This document shows positions 1-11,329 of a DNA stretch of 64,000 nucleotides, one piece after another. Positions within the stretch are counted from its first letter, which is position 1, and the number at the start of each line of letters is the position of its first letter. The stretch comes from Luzula sylvatica (lineage: Eukaryota > Streptophyta > Magnoliopsida > Poales > Juncaceae): contig OX326959.1 of the NCBI GenBank assembly GCA_946800325.1, forward strand, positions 5,910,501-5,974,500. The letters are read 5' to 3'. Below the pieces are notes generated by a model. The model did not search any database. It was given only the letters and a program-made list of their open reading frames with translations, and was not told the origin of the DNA. The position numbers and the translations under genes were made by a program.

Positions 1-1839
1 TCGAAGTCATAACAAGATGATACCTTGCTGTAGTTTTTTTTTTCATGCACACAAGGTGTTTGTGGAAATGACAAATGCCCAAATTAAGCAAAATAATGTT
101 AAGTAAATTAAGGAAATGACATATTATGTTAAGAAAATTACAATTATAGTTTTACTATTACACAATTCTGTTATTACGCACATTGATTAGTAATGGATAT
201 ATTGCAATAATGTTGTTGCCGTGAGAAACTCCTCTGACTAAATTAATTATGTTTCTCACTATGATTGATGCAATAATGAGGAGTGTTAATTATGATTCAT
301 CATCAACCCAAATTAGTTGAGTATGTTTCTCATTATATGATAGTTTGAGCATGTATATAATAATTTACATTTACTGTGTGTTCTTAATAGATGGAAGTAG
401 AAGGTATGTCAACCCAAAACAATACAAGGAAAAATGCTTATTGGACTCAAAGAATGACGGGATTTCTTCTCAAGTACTTAGCCGAAGCCGCGAGAAAGAA
501 TCTAAAAGGAGATAGAGGTTTCAAAAACACGATTATACATGCTACATGTAAAGAGTTAAACAAGGAATTTAATATTAACTATGTGGACGCACACATCAAT
601 AATCATATCAAGAGTCAAAAAAAAAATTGGCGTTTGATTCAATCTCTTAAAAATTTGAGTGGTGTCCATTTTGATGACGAGAGTAAAACAATCGTAATGG
701 GCGAAGATGAAGCAAATACCTTAATTGAGGTGATGATATCTTTTTTTTTACTTTAAATATTAACTTTACGTGCACTACTAATTAAATAATCGATACATTT
801 TTAGAAAAATCCGAGCGCAGGAAAGTGGATCAACAAGCCAATCATGTGGTACGATGAGATGGAGTTAGCATGCGGAAATGATATGGCCAATGAAAATGGT
901 TCTAAGACGGGACGCTTTCCACTTGGTATTCCATACGGTGGTTCGAATTCCCCCGTCGTAGAATCTGTAAATGATGACAGTCCACCTGATAATGTGGTCA
1001 ATTTAGATGATGCCGAAGAGGAACCTAGAACCCCGAGGTCGAGCACAACTACTTCGAGTTCGAGAAAAAGAAAAAGAACAACCGATGAATTGACCAATTA
1101 TGTTGGAGAACTCGTAAAGGCTATTAGCAAACCTAAATCTCATCAAGTTTCTCCAATTATGTGGGAAGAACTTAAAAAACTATCCGATTCGTACACAAAA
1201 CCGCAATTACAATCCGCTCTCCATCATTTTTTGGTCAATGAGAGTCTCGGAGCATGTTTCATTGCTTCGATAGAGACGAAATGATGCAAATGATTGACCA
1301 ATTCTTACTTCATGATGGAGCGGGAGGAGATGGCAATTTTCCATGGGGTTAATGAGTTTATGATGAAAAATATTTTGTGGTTATATATTTTTGTTTGATA
1401 TATATTTTGGTGATAGTAGCTAGTTATGATTTTGCAGGTGTAAATTGGAAGTTTAGTTTTGCTTTTAATGTTGTATTTTAATTATGCAAACATTGTTATT
1501 TTGAGAGTATGTATTAGATTAAATTTGATGTTGGCAAAATTATGTTCAAATTGTGTCATTCATTAATTTAAGTGTTTTAGTTGAATACAAAATATAAATT
1601 GAAAACTAATTTTGATTCAACTCTAATCAATCAGACAAATATTTGTTCATATAATTAAGTTCCATTTTACAAACAATCAAATTCCAGAAACTTGTGACAA
1701 CCAAACAAAGAAAAATGGTTTGCAGCATTTTGTTTTTCCTACATCCAAACAAACTACAAATTAGCTAATTCCGGAATTATTTTTTTCTGCATTTGGTAAC
1801 CCAATTCCATTCTTCTAATTCCACTCGCCAAACAGGCCC
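1..1839. mobile_element. PIF/Harbinger-like transposon, right-hand part
   Basis: The segment ends with GCCAAACAGGCCC at 1827-1839, followed by TAA (1840-1842). That fits the Harbinger pattern of a GGGCCTGTTTGGC terminal repeat and a 3-bp TNA target duplication. The last ~200 bp resemble the right end of the element at 43919-45785, with the same spaced tracts reading 'ccaattccat', 'ctaattcc' and 'gccaaac'. It carries the Myb/SANT-like gene that usually accompanies the transposase in this superfamily. The left end and any transposase gene lie outside the window. Bases 1-390 and 1350-1780 are AT-rich with no further gene visible. Confidence 0.7.
391..1284 (+). CDS. Myb/SANT-like DNA-binding protein of a Harbinger-type transposon
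   Basis: Two exons fit well: 391-729 and 805-1284, joined in phase 0 across a GT..AG intron of 75 bp, giving about 272 residues. The first ~100 residues carry the Myb/SANT-like signature (YWT near residue 19, later NNHIKSQKKNW, then the aspartate of HFDDES). The second exon starts with a K-x-W-x-N-K-P stretch followed by the WYDE motif, then an acidic/serine-rich linker and a basic patch with RKRKR near its middle. Proteins of this type help the transposase bind the element ends, or occur as host MYB-like proteins. A second in-frame ATG lies five codons downstream of the first. The 3' end looks odd: the stop at 1282-1284 overlaps an ATG-rich frame that runs on to 1352. Host domestication cannot be excluded, but the adjacent terminal repeat favours transposon origin. 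Confidence 0.72.
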
Positions 1840-1842
1840 TAA

Positions 1843-2313
1843 GTGTATTTATTTTTTTGGAAATGCAAACAAAAATTGGATTTACTTTGTTATTATGTCA
1901 CACGTTATTTCTACAACTTTCTACAAATTGATTAAAGTAGAAAAATGTATCCAATAGACCGATGCCATTTGATCTAAGTGTAAATTGGAAGAAGTATTAA
2001 TGTAACAATATATACAACACCTACACCACTTCTTTGATGTAACGTTACTCATTTGTACTATGTGTTATGTTTGCTTTTTAAACAACAAATGGTCTAAAAC
2101 ATAAAATAGGCAAGTTTTATGGTCACAGAAAATCTAAGTGAATTCACCCATTCCCTTCTTCTTTCCCGTTTAGTTTTGCCACGGCGTAAATTAAGCTTAT
2201 GTTAAGATTTTTCACTTTATAACGATATATATTGAAATCTACTAATTGTTGCCCTTACTCAAACGGTTGTCCTAGCCCGGGGGCTTGCGGGGCTTACCCC
2301 GGGGCCGGCCCTG
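1843..2313. mobile_element. Right end of a hAT-type element
   Basis: A GC-rich end, GGGGCCGGCCCTG (2301-2313), is the reverse complement of a typical CAGGGCCGGCCCC hAT terminus. The next bases, CATAGAGA (2314-2321), start the stretch still shared with the upstream regions of the other pseudokinase copies (e.g. 25218 onward), so the element ends exactly here. The matching left end is not seen; it may lie left of the Harbinger element, which would then be nested inside it. No gene is visible in 1843-2270. Confidence 0.5.
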
Positions 2314-2452
2314 CATAGAGATAATATCTTGTTTGGTAAAAAAAAAAAGCTGAGAAATAAACTAACAGAGAGTACAATTAGGAATTTTTTTCTAAAAATA
2401 GGTCTAAGAATAGCAGCTCACAACTCATTTTTGTTTCCCGCGTTTCATCGAG

Positions 2453-2461
2453 TATATAAAA
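2453..2461 (+). promoter_or_regulatory. TATA box of pseudokinase copy A
   Basis: TATATAAAA lies 164 bp before the start codon of copy A. The same position relative to the gene holds TATAAAA in copies B, C and E, always followed by a G-rich GAGGGGGAGAGAAAAAC tract. A conserved core promoter is therefore likely. Confidence 0.6.
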
Positions 2462-2616
2462 AGCCAAATAGAGGGGGAGAGAAAAACAAAAAATCTCTCC
2501 CTCGAAGATAATATTTCTGTGCTACATTATACGCGTAAAGGTGTTGTGAATTGTGCCTATTTGGAGGTAGAACGGGAAGAAGGATTATTTCTTGGCAATT
2601 CTTCGAGAGCTGCAAA

Positions 2617-5065
2617 ATGGATATAAAATGGTGGTGCTGCTTTTTTCTATTTCTTTGGATTTGCGTGGATGAATGTTTCTGTGTTAGTCTTGAAGGTTTG
2701 TTGTCTGATCTTCATTTTATATTTCAGGATCATTTTATAGAGAAATGCTTAATTAGGGTCTAACTTAAATTATGACACTAATTGGAGTTAGGCTTAAAAA
2801 TGTGAATAATTAATATCTTAATTACTCTTGTGCATGTAGGAACGGCACTATACGCCTTCAAACAAAATGTGGTGGTCGATTCCTATGGAATCTTGAACAA
2901 TCGGGACCCTAATAATTTTCAAGATAAAGTCTCTTATCGCCATGAAGAATACGAAAGTTTCGCCCGTGTGAGCAGAAAAGTCGGTTGCGCGTAAGTTTTA
3001 CTTTTGTTCAGGAAATTATTTTTTGGGCACGTTTTAGTAGCTTTGACGGAACACATTCTTCCGGGACAGTCAATTATTATGTCCTGATTGAATAGGTATG
3101 CAAGTCTTGCTTATTTATTTATTTATTTATTTTTACATAGGTTAAGAAGGTCTACGAGCAGAAAATCGGGTGGATCAAACTCCGATAGTAAGAATTTATA
3201 TTACATTTGAAATATCATAACAAAATTATCATAGTGTATAGAAAGAGAAATAATTATGGGTCTCAAACTTCTTTTCCAGATATTCGGAGAAAACTTATCG
3301 AGCAAGTGTACAATCTACCAGCTCTTGTGGGCAACTCTGACCTTCCTATAATATCACCTCAATACGACAATATCCTCATTCTGTCTTTGGCAAGTGGCGC
3401 ATTTCCGGCCAGCGAAAATTCAAAAGATCGGACGTATATCAGCTCTTCTGCAGGCGGAGTTCCTCTTGATCTTGCCGGACCTTTTGCCCAACAGTCCCCC
3501 CAACAGACTAACTCGACAACACTGACCAATTCTCAACGAAAATCAAAGGATGAAAAAAATATCCTATTGATTACAGCTGCATCTGTTCTTTTTGCAATCA
3601 TCCTATTGATCGTGGTTTTGGTGTGCTGTAGACAGGGGCGGGCCAATATCGGCCCTTGGAGAACCGGTATTAGTGGCCAGTTGCAAAAAGCATTTGTAAC
3701 AGGTAATTTTTTAAAAGATTAACGAAAAAATCTTCTCGAGAATGTCTAAAATTAATTTCAATTGTGAAAATAAAAAATACAGGTGTGCAAAAATTGAACA
3801 AATCGGAAATAGAGGTGGCTTGTGAGGAGTTTAGCAATATAATAATTTCAGAGCCCGAGTATACGGTTTTCAAAGGCATTCTGTCCAACGGTACCGAGAT
3901 TGCCGTTGTGTCGACTGTAATAACTTCTCAGAAAGATTGGAGCGATAGCGCTGAATCTTGCTTCCGTAGAAAGGTTCTTTGATTTTAAATATCTCTATTT
4001 AATTTTCTTTATGATAGCAATATAACAATATTTTGAGAGATAAATGTCTCACTTGGTATTTTATTTGTACAGATAAATATGCTATCGAGAGTGAATCATA
4101 AGAACTTTATCAATCTTCTCGGATACTGCGAGGAAGAAGAACCATTTACGAGAATGATGGTTTTGGAGTTTGCTCCTAACGGAACTCTACATGATAACCT
4201 TCACAGTAAGCAAATTTTGTAATAGTTCACTAGCAGGGTAAATTAATTTTTTTTTTCATGAAGCGAAATTAAAACTGGTATTTACGTGCAGTTGATGACT
4301 TTGAACATCTAAGCTGGGAAGTGAGAATGAGGATAATAATGGGAATGTCGTATTGTCTCGAACATATGCACCATGATCTTAGCCCTCCAGTTGCCCTCCC
4401 TTATCTCCAATCGAACACTGTTTTCTTGACCGATGATAATGCTGCCAAGGTATATATTTGGAAAAATGTAATATTAATATATAATACGCTATTAATCATC
4501 TGGAATAATATTAATTTGCTTATTGTAGTTGACCGATATGAGTGTATGGAAAGAAGTCATTAGGAAGCAGAACATGCACAAAGATGGACACTTGGACCGA
4601 GAGTCGGTTTCAGCTAACTGTTCAATGAATATTTACAATTTTGGCATCGTTCTTTTGGAAGTTATAAGTGGCAAGCTGCCTCGACAAGAAGATGGAGGAG
4701 CGTCCCTTCTCAATTGGGTTAGTGAACTGGCTTTTTACTTCATTGTGACAATATGATAAATGGTTACATATAGTAATTACATTTTTTTATGGATTTTTTA
4801 ACTGTAGGCAATGCAATATTTGGATGATGGGGGGAGCATAAAACAGATGGTAGATCCAACTCTCAAGGATTTTCATGGAGGTCAACTAGAAACCATATGT
4901 GAGGTGATAAAAAAATGTTTGAATCCTGACTCGAAGAACCGACCCACGATGTGTGAAATAACTAAAAAATTGCGATCTGCAATAGACATTAGCCCGGAAG
5001 CTGCTAACGCTAGACTGTCTCCGCTATGGTGGGCAGAGCTCGAGATTTTATCCGCTGAAGTCTGA
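2617..5065 (+). CDS. Inactive receptor-like kinase, MRH1/MDIS family, copy A
   Basis: Nine exons: 2617-2695, 2840-2990, 3141-3187, 3280-3702, 3783-3973, 4073-4205, 4292-4449, 4529-4717, 4808-5065. All introns are GT..AG and phases agree, giving 542 residues. Order: signal peptide (1-24), a short ectodomain, a transmembrane helix at about 186-209 ending in CC, the family hallmark GPWRTGISGQLQKAFVTG, then a kinase-like domain to the SPLWWAELEILS C-terminus. The ectodomain keeps the LRR-cap-like start (ALYAFKQNVVVD) but has no leucine-rich repeats. The glycine loop, the VAIK lysine (VVST instead), HRD (MHHDL) and DFG are all missing, so catalysis is not expected. Arabidopsis relatives MRH1 and MDIS1/2 act in root-hair growth and pollen-tube reception; a plasma-membrane scaffold or co-receptor role here is inference. 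The start was chosen because it directly opens the signal peptide and matches the other copies. Confidence 0.85.
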
Positions 5066-5069
5066 TAAC

Positions 5070-5114
5070 ATTTTATCCGCTATGGTGGGCAGAGCTGCTA
5101 ACGCTAGATTGGTA
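5070..5114 (+). repeat. Local re-duplication of the copy A 3' end
   Basis: Just after the copy A stop codon, two short pieces of its last exon recur: ATCCGCTATGGTGGGCAGAG (compare 5019-5039) followed by GCTGCTAACGCTAGA (compare 5000-5014). They are in shuffled order. No coding role is expected. Confidence 0.6.
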
Positions 5115-5294
5115 AACACGATCTTGTAATATGTGACCTAAAATTGAAAAAAAAGATGATTATAATATAATTCAAATAGTTTTGATCGAATAAAAAAAAT
5201 ATTATTATAAAAAATCATGAGTTGCCATTGATATATACAAGGTGTTAAATCTTATTTTTTTATTTGAATAAATTTGGAGAGGGTTGCTTCCCCT

Positions 5295-6265
5295 CAGGCC
5301 TGGGGTCCATTGTTGAAGGGGGTCCAAAAAAATTAGTTACACTTCTATATCTATACAATGATTTAAGCTCAGGTTTTAAGTCCACACTTCTAACCGGACC
5401 CGTAATAAATAAATTAGACCAACAATGAAAACGGATTACATTAGAAAAAATGGACCCGTTATAAAAAGAACATACCCGATTAGACTTATTCTAAACTTAG
5501 AAGAATTAGCCCCCCTCTTCTGACTCCACACCATAATAACTCTAACCCTAGCAATAATGACGGTCAGAAGAATTCAAGAATCACGTTGCCTACAGTAATA
5601 CGCTACTCAGATTTGTCAAATCTCTTGTACCTCCTCGTCCAAATCTTCTTTCTCATCGCCACCTGGTTCTTAATCTAGCTATCCAATCCCTCATCTCAAC
5701 ATTATTGCATCCTTTTGTGAAACCTGAACCCTTGACTTCCATCTTCTCAAATTCACAATACATGTTCAAAATTGAGTCCACAATTCTCAAGAGCACAAGA
5801 ACGCATGAGAGAGAGATTAGCAATTGGAGATTCAAATTAGTTTTTGTGGTTTTTGCTTCTCAACTCACATGTGTAGAAAGGGACTTCATCAATTAGTATT
5901 AAAAACTTAGTGTTTTCATATTTTTCAAGTTCCAATCTTTGATGAAGTTAATTTATGAAATATGATTTTTCTGTTAGGATTTTAATGAGCAAAGTAATTG
6001 CAGTGGAAAGAGCACAGGTTCCTTCACGTTGGTTACCTCAGACTCAGAGAGTAATCGGAACATTTAGATTTAGATTGGAATTTTTGTTATTATTGCTTAG
6101 TTAAATTGTAACCATTATAATTTAGCTAAGAAATGTTTTTTTGAGATAAATGTAAGAACATGTTTAGAAAAAAAATGCATTGTGCTTCGAATTTAATAAA
6201 ATGTGTTTTTGAAGGTCTCGTTATAAAAGAGGCCTCGGGTCCTCCGAACCCTGGGACCGGCCCTG
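5295..6265. mobile_element. Non-autonomous hAT element (971 bp)
   Basis: The left end is CAGGCCTGGGGTCC (5295-5308) and the right end is CTGGGACCGGCCCTG (6251-6265), whose reverse complement begins CAGGGCCGGTCCCAG. The flanks are CTTCCCCT (5287-5294) and TTTCCCCT (6266-6273), an 8-bp target duplication with one mismatch, as expected for hAT. The interior has no transposase reading frame. It inserted about 230 bp downstream of copy A. Confidence 0.75.
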
Positions 6266-6301
6266 TTTCCCCTTCCAAATGTGTGTATATATATAAAATA
6301 A

Positions 6302-6544
6302 GGAGAATGTTGTACCTCCCCCACTACACATGCCCCACAAGTCTTGATGACGTGGCTATGGATTAACACCGTAAAAATTAACACAAATACATGAGTTAAC
6401 ATCAAATTTTGCGTGTTATTTATATTATGCTATGATTTAACATCAAATTAAGATGTTAAATCATGTACTTGTGTGTTAATTTTTAGTGGTGCCACGTCAT
6501 CAAGAGTGGTGGGGGATAGTTATAGGAGATGTACATCAGCACTC
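6302..6544. mobile_element. MULE-type foldback MITE (243 bp)
   Basis: A perfect 9-bp target duplication, ATAAAATAA, flanks the element at 6293-6301 and 6545-6553. The arms are long inverted repeats that include CTTGATGACGTGGC on the left and GCCACGTCATCAAG on the right, and they nearly meet in the middle. A 9-bp duplication and long inverted ends fit Mutator-like elements. Confidence 0.8.
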
Positions 6545-6553
6545 ATAAAATAA

Positions 6554-6959
6554 ATATATACAAGTACATGATTTATCAGAATGTAAAGAACACTAGCATC
6601 ACACAACCCTATACAACCATAATAGGAAAATAAAGAAGAAAATAAACAGATAAGTGGGCTCATCCCACTATTCTATTTTGCCGGCCCATCTCTTACTTTC
6701 CTCCGACCCAACACTAGACAAAAGACCGAATTCTTTGTCTCTCTCTTCTGTCTTGTTTCTTGCCCTAGTTTCCTTCTCTCTTTTCTGTCGCTCGAGGCGT
6801 CGACTACACTCTCTCTACGGATCGAACCGATCGAACCTCCAAACTCTCTTGCTTCTTCTCAAAAGCTTTAGACCATAATACACTCTTCTATCACTTCTAC
6901 TAAGACCCTTTGGTCCTTTCTCTTGTCAGTAAAAGCCCGGATGCATCTTTCTCGCCAAA
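6554..6959. other. Unassigned stretch, pyrimidine-rich
   Basis: This resembles a 5' untranslated leader (CT-rich at 6700-6870), but no convincing gene follows. It may be a captured gene fragment in a larger element; that is a guess. Confidence 0.3.
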
Positions 6960-7862
6960 GCACAAAGAGACATAGAGCCAAATATTGTACAAATAAAAAA
7001 ATAATACAAATACACATAAATTTAAATACGGATGCAAATACACAAATATGAATAATACACGGGTACACGAATAAAAGTCCACATACATGAATGTGAATAG
7101 GAATACGAAATACAAATACAACTACAACTCGATATATTTTAGAAATGAGGACATGTTAATTACCACAAAAAATTTGATTGCACGGCTAAAAACAATTGCA
7201 AGCGTTATTAAACGACGAGACCCATTCACAAACACAACAATTGCAAATAAACCAAAAAAATTCCACGAATACAAAATGCAAATAATGTACAAATAAAAAA
7301 AAATACGAATACAACTAAATTGAAATACGGATGCAAATAAACGAATATGAATAATACATGAGTACATGAATATGAATCCAGAGACATGCGTGCGAATAGG
7401 AATACGAAACACGAATATGAAATACAAATAATTTACAAATATAAATAAAAATAAGAATACACATAAATTATATTATGAATATGAAATAGAAGTGTTAATT
7501 ACGAAATACGAGTACGAAGACAAATACAAAATACGAATGAGAAAAAGAAAAACCAATGCAAGTACGGAATAGGAAGACGAATACGAAAACAAACACGATT
7601 ACGAATTAAGAATTAAGAATTATGAATTACCCCTAAATCCTAAACCCCAAACCCTAAACCCTAAACCCCAAACACTAGAACCCGAAGACTAGCGCATAAA
7701 GCCTAAAGCATAAAGCCAAAAACCTAAAGCCTAAACCCTAGATCATAAACCCTAAACCCGAAACCCTCAACCATAAATACGAAATGATAAATATGAAATA
7801 CGAAGGGAGAATATACAAAACAACAATACAAATACAATTGTGAATGCGACATATGAAATACG
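6960..7862. repeat. Degenerate ATACGAATACAAAT-type repeat tract
   Basis: The stretch consists of variants of short A-rich units such as AATACGAATACAAAT, with purines strongly biased to the + strand. It resumes after the solo LTR (8801-8896) and again after the first Helitron (10532-10600). It was therefore one continuous tract before those two insertions. The apparent long open frames on the minus strand are by-products of the repeat. Confidence 0.7.
7630..7775. repeat. Degenerate interstitial telomere-like repeat
   Basis: Repeated CCCTAAA units (the plant telomere motif) occur with variants such as CCTAAAGC and CCCGAAA. Two to three perfect units in a row are the longest run. Confidence 0.65.
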
Positions 7863-8800
7863 TGAAGGAAATACAGTTACATATCAACTAGTAGATTGTA
7901 CACATGAGGGTAGATGAACGTACGCGTTCATCGGAACGATTGGATGCATAATAAGACTATGCAAATCTAACAGAAATTACATAGTCCGTCATGACGCACC
8001 ATATGGTCCGTCATGACGCACAATAATGTATTTATGTGTAGGCCAATCTGTGAGTATACCGTCGTGACGCACCATCCAGTGCGTCATGACGGTGGTGCGT
8101 CATGACGCACAGTCCTGTCCGTCATGACGGAGCACAATTGTAACGGATAGATCTAGTACTCGTGACACGTGCGTCATGACGCACTGTGATCCGAATTCTG
8201 GATTGACAGTTTTTGATACTCATTAATGCCCTATTAATGGAGGCTTTGATTATAAGATCTGAGCAATTATTCTCTACCTCCTCATAGTCATTCTACAGAT
8301 CTGAAAAGAGAGAAAGCTTGTGAGACAAGTTGAGAAAACTCCATTAGAGATTGTGAGAATATTGAGCAAGTTTACGGTGATTTTAGGGGAATCAAGCGTA
8401 ACTGAAAGACGCGAGTTCGAGGTGGATACGAGTAGAGGAATCTCAACTGAGATTCTCTGGTGTGATCAATCGAGAGCAAGGTCGAGCAAGGTCGGAGACG
8501 AATCGGATAATATCCGGTTGTATTCGACAAATCGGAGTTTCGAGCAAGGTGTCGAATCGTGAGGGCGTGGAACGCACGTGTTACCGGAATCGAAGCGAGC
8601 AAAGCAACTACACAGTCAACCCGTCTCCGTGATCAATTTCACGTGGTATGATTCTCTATGAATTAAGAGTTAATTTCATAGGTAGTTGCACGTAGTTTAG
8701 GATTTGTACGATCAAGTCGTCGACGCGGTCCTCAAGATCGGGTCGGACCGGGCCTAATAATCCGCTGCGCGGGGCTTGGTAGTGATGCCGATACCCAACA
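7863..8800. mobile_element. Solo LTR (938 bp) of an LTR retrotransposon
   Basis: The segment starts with TG and ends with ATACCCAACA, so it has TG..CA borders. It is flanked by a perfect 5-bp target duplication, ATACG, at 7858-7862 and 8801-8805. No gag or pol is present, so this is a solo LTR left after recombination. Read on the + strand, a TATA-like ATTATAAG at about 8249 would divide U3 from R. Seven palindromic boxes lie in the putative U3. The minus-strand reading also gives a common LTR start (TGTTGGGTATC), so the orientation is not certain. Confidence 0.85.
7987..8181. promoter_or_regulatory. Array of seven CGTCATGACG palindromes in the solo LTR
   Basis: CGTCATGACG occurs at 7987-7996, 8009-8018, 8082-8091, 8098-8107, 8120-8129 and 8172-8181, with one variant (CGTCGTGACG) at 8060-8069. 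Each perfect copy carries two opposed TGACG cores, the binding motif of TGA-type bZIP factors. They lie upstream of the TATA-like site. An enhancer role is inference. Confidence 0.65.
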
Positions 8801-8896
8801 ATACGATGTGAGAATATATGAAACAACAATACAAATACAAATTCGAATGTGAAATACAAAATAAGAAGTAAGAATATAAGAAAGACAAATATGAAA

Positions 8897-10531
8897 TTTA
8901 CCCACCCCCTTATTTTTCACCTATCTTTGAGCCTCCTCATGAAGCCACATCATCATGGTTATTCATGATTATTGACCATTAGATTTTGTGATATTGATTC
9001 ATCCTATAGACTTTTTAGTGATGTGTTTTGATCAAAACCATTGATTTATTTTTTAGATTTTTTGAAGATCATATTTTGTGTAGTCATTTATGTGTCATTA
9101 TTTTACACCATGTTTTAAGCATCCTTGGAAAGCCACATCATCATACATCAATGACGTGGACTAATATTATTGGTTAGGTTCGCACTAGACTAAGTCTATT
9201 CAATTGTTATCATTTCACACAAAATTACACGATCAAATGTGAATACAATGAAAGATGAAAAGTTTATATATGAAATACTAATAACTTAATATGTAATATT
9301 ATAAACATACACCATATAGTAGTATTAATTTTAGAATTTTAATTTTAAAAATTCATCAAATATATTCGTTTTAATATTCTCTTTATTTTGACATCCATAT
9401 TAGCATAATTCGTACATACCATTTTCGATAATTTGAATTTATAAACATATTATGTAAAAAATACAATGCAAAAAGTGCATTTTTAGAAAATAAAATTTTA
9501 ATTATTTTACTTGCATAATAGAAAATGGAAGATGAAAAGTTTATATATGAAATACTAATAACTTAATATGTAATATTATAAACATACAACACATAGTAGT
9601 ATTAATTTCAGAATTTTAATTTTAAAAATTCATGAAATATATTCATTTTAACTTTCCCTTTATTTTGACATTCATATTAGCATAGTTCGTACATACCATT
9701 TTCCATAATTTAAATTTGTAAACATATTATGTAAAATACAATGCAAAAAGTGCATTTTTACAAAATAAAATTTTAATTATTTTAGTTACATAATAGAAAT
9801 TTTAAATATTAATATTTATTTTTAAAAAATTATAACTATACTAATACCATATAATACAAAGTTGATTATATTTGTGTTTTCTATCAAACAAATTTAATAT
9901 TAATTTTTTCGAAAAATAATAGAAATAAAAAAAAAGTTTATGCATCGAAATAATTTCTTAAATTTATAAATACTTATCAAATAAAAATGTTATTTTTAAA
10001 ACTATAAAATTAAAAAAAAAAAATCATACGCTATAAAATAATTTATATTTATGTTTATGCTAAATTAATTTTTCATATTATTTATTAAACCACTTGCAAT
10101 ATTAAGTTTGGCATTATTTATAATTTTCATTGCATTTTGAATCAATAACAAATTATTAGTAATATATAATTAATAATATGTTATTATGTATGTTGTATGA
10201 TTCATTATTTTTATATTTGATATTGTATGAAATATTGTGAATAACAATGATATAATATTTGTTGTTATGTTTTTTTTGTAAAATCATGTTATAACTCATA
10301 TTATTATTATTATACAATTACATTAATACAAGTGCTATTATTTAAGAAAATGAAATTTTTTGTCTTCATGAAGTAAAATAATTGTAAATCATATACATAA
10401 TCATGGACAAATTAGTTCAAATAATTATATTATGAAATGATATTATCATTATTATCATATTTATATGTACTTTGTATTACAATGAAAAACATAATTAACA
10501 TTCTCGCCGCGTAGCGCGAGCATTCTCCTAG
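8897..10531 (+). mobile_element. Non-autonomous Helitron 1 (1635 bp)
   Basis: The 3' end shows the Helitron signature: a GC-rich hairpin, CTCGCCGCGTAGCGCGAG (10503-10520), a short spacer and CTAG (10528-10531), with T following. The 5' end, TTTACCCACCCCCTTATTTTT, matches the start of Helitron 2, although it lacks the canonical TC. The insertion lies between A and T and splits the ATACGAAT-type repeat. No Rep/helicase gene is present. Confidence 0.75.
9253..9800 (+). repeat. Tandem duplication (277-bp period) inside Helitron 1
   Basis: AGATGAAAAGTTTATATATG starts a unit at 9253 and again at 9530. The two units stay closely similar to about 9800. Confidence 0.8.
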
Positions 10532-11158
10532 TACAAATAAAAATACAAATACAAACACAAACCAAAATACAAATACAGGAACACATTTGCCAATGATGTA
10601 TAAAAAATAAACAAATTTTAAAGCAGGTACCGTTTAAATCGTTCAAGAAACCCGGTTCTTCAATGATTCGAGCGGTTCTTGCTTTAAAATTTATATAAAT
10701 CCTTATTTACTGAGGCAAACACATCGTCGTAGCATATTTTGTGTCGTGGTGAAAGTGTTTGTCCTTTTGAACGCATTTGGCTGCATTAATTTCTAATAAT
10801 TCAATTAATTAAAATTATTTATCATTGCAATTATTGTAATTTATCTCATTAGTAAAAGTTGGGCAAAGTGATGTAGTCTTTTTTTTGTTAAATATTTGCA
10901 ATTAGTGTATTGCTTATTTGCATAATACATACAGTGTATATATAATTCATTGATATACATGCTATATACAATGCATACAAATATTTTTCTAATATCAATC
11001 TTCGACATTCGTAAAATACCCTGGTTTTTAGTTGTCTAGATTATATCATAATGTTGAAGTTTAGTAAAAAAATATTTACCCAAAACATAAAATCAGAAGA
11101 AAATAGGTAAAAATAAATTCTATAACAAGCCAGCGTAATAGCACGGGTACCACGCTAG
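10532..11158 (+). mobile_element. Helitron-like 3' region
   Basis: The segment ends in a hairpin-like GC-rich stretch and CTAG (11155-11158) before T. Its interior (from about 10610) is similar to 18490-18760, including the shared phrase ATTTACTGAGGCAAACACA. The DNA after it matches the downstream flank of the other pseudokinase copies. Its 5' end is not defined and may lie left of the nested solo LTR and Helitron 1. Confidence 0.55.
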
Positions 11159-11329
11159 TATTAGAGAAAACTGAATATAATGAGATTTTCGGATTAGCTA
11201 ACACTGCTATGTGCCATTTCTACATAATCACTCTAGCTCATTTTAGAAAATACAGATGGTTAGTTTATTATATTTATAAGATTTAACACCTTGAATATAT
11301 TAATGGCAACTCATGATTATTTATAATAA

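Noticed and set aside
2551..2616. N-terminal extension of copy A upstream of 2617
   Set aside because: The extension has no ATG start and would bury the signal peptide; other copies start at the equivalent of 2617.
6868..7427. Minus-strand hydrophobic frames
   Set aside because: They arise from the degenerate ATACGAAT-type repeat read backwards.
7987..8181. Regularly repeated palindromes as a CRISPR array
   Set aside because: Spacing is irregular, units are 10 bp, and the array lies in a plant solo LTR.
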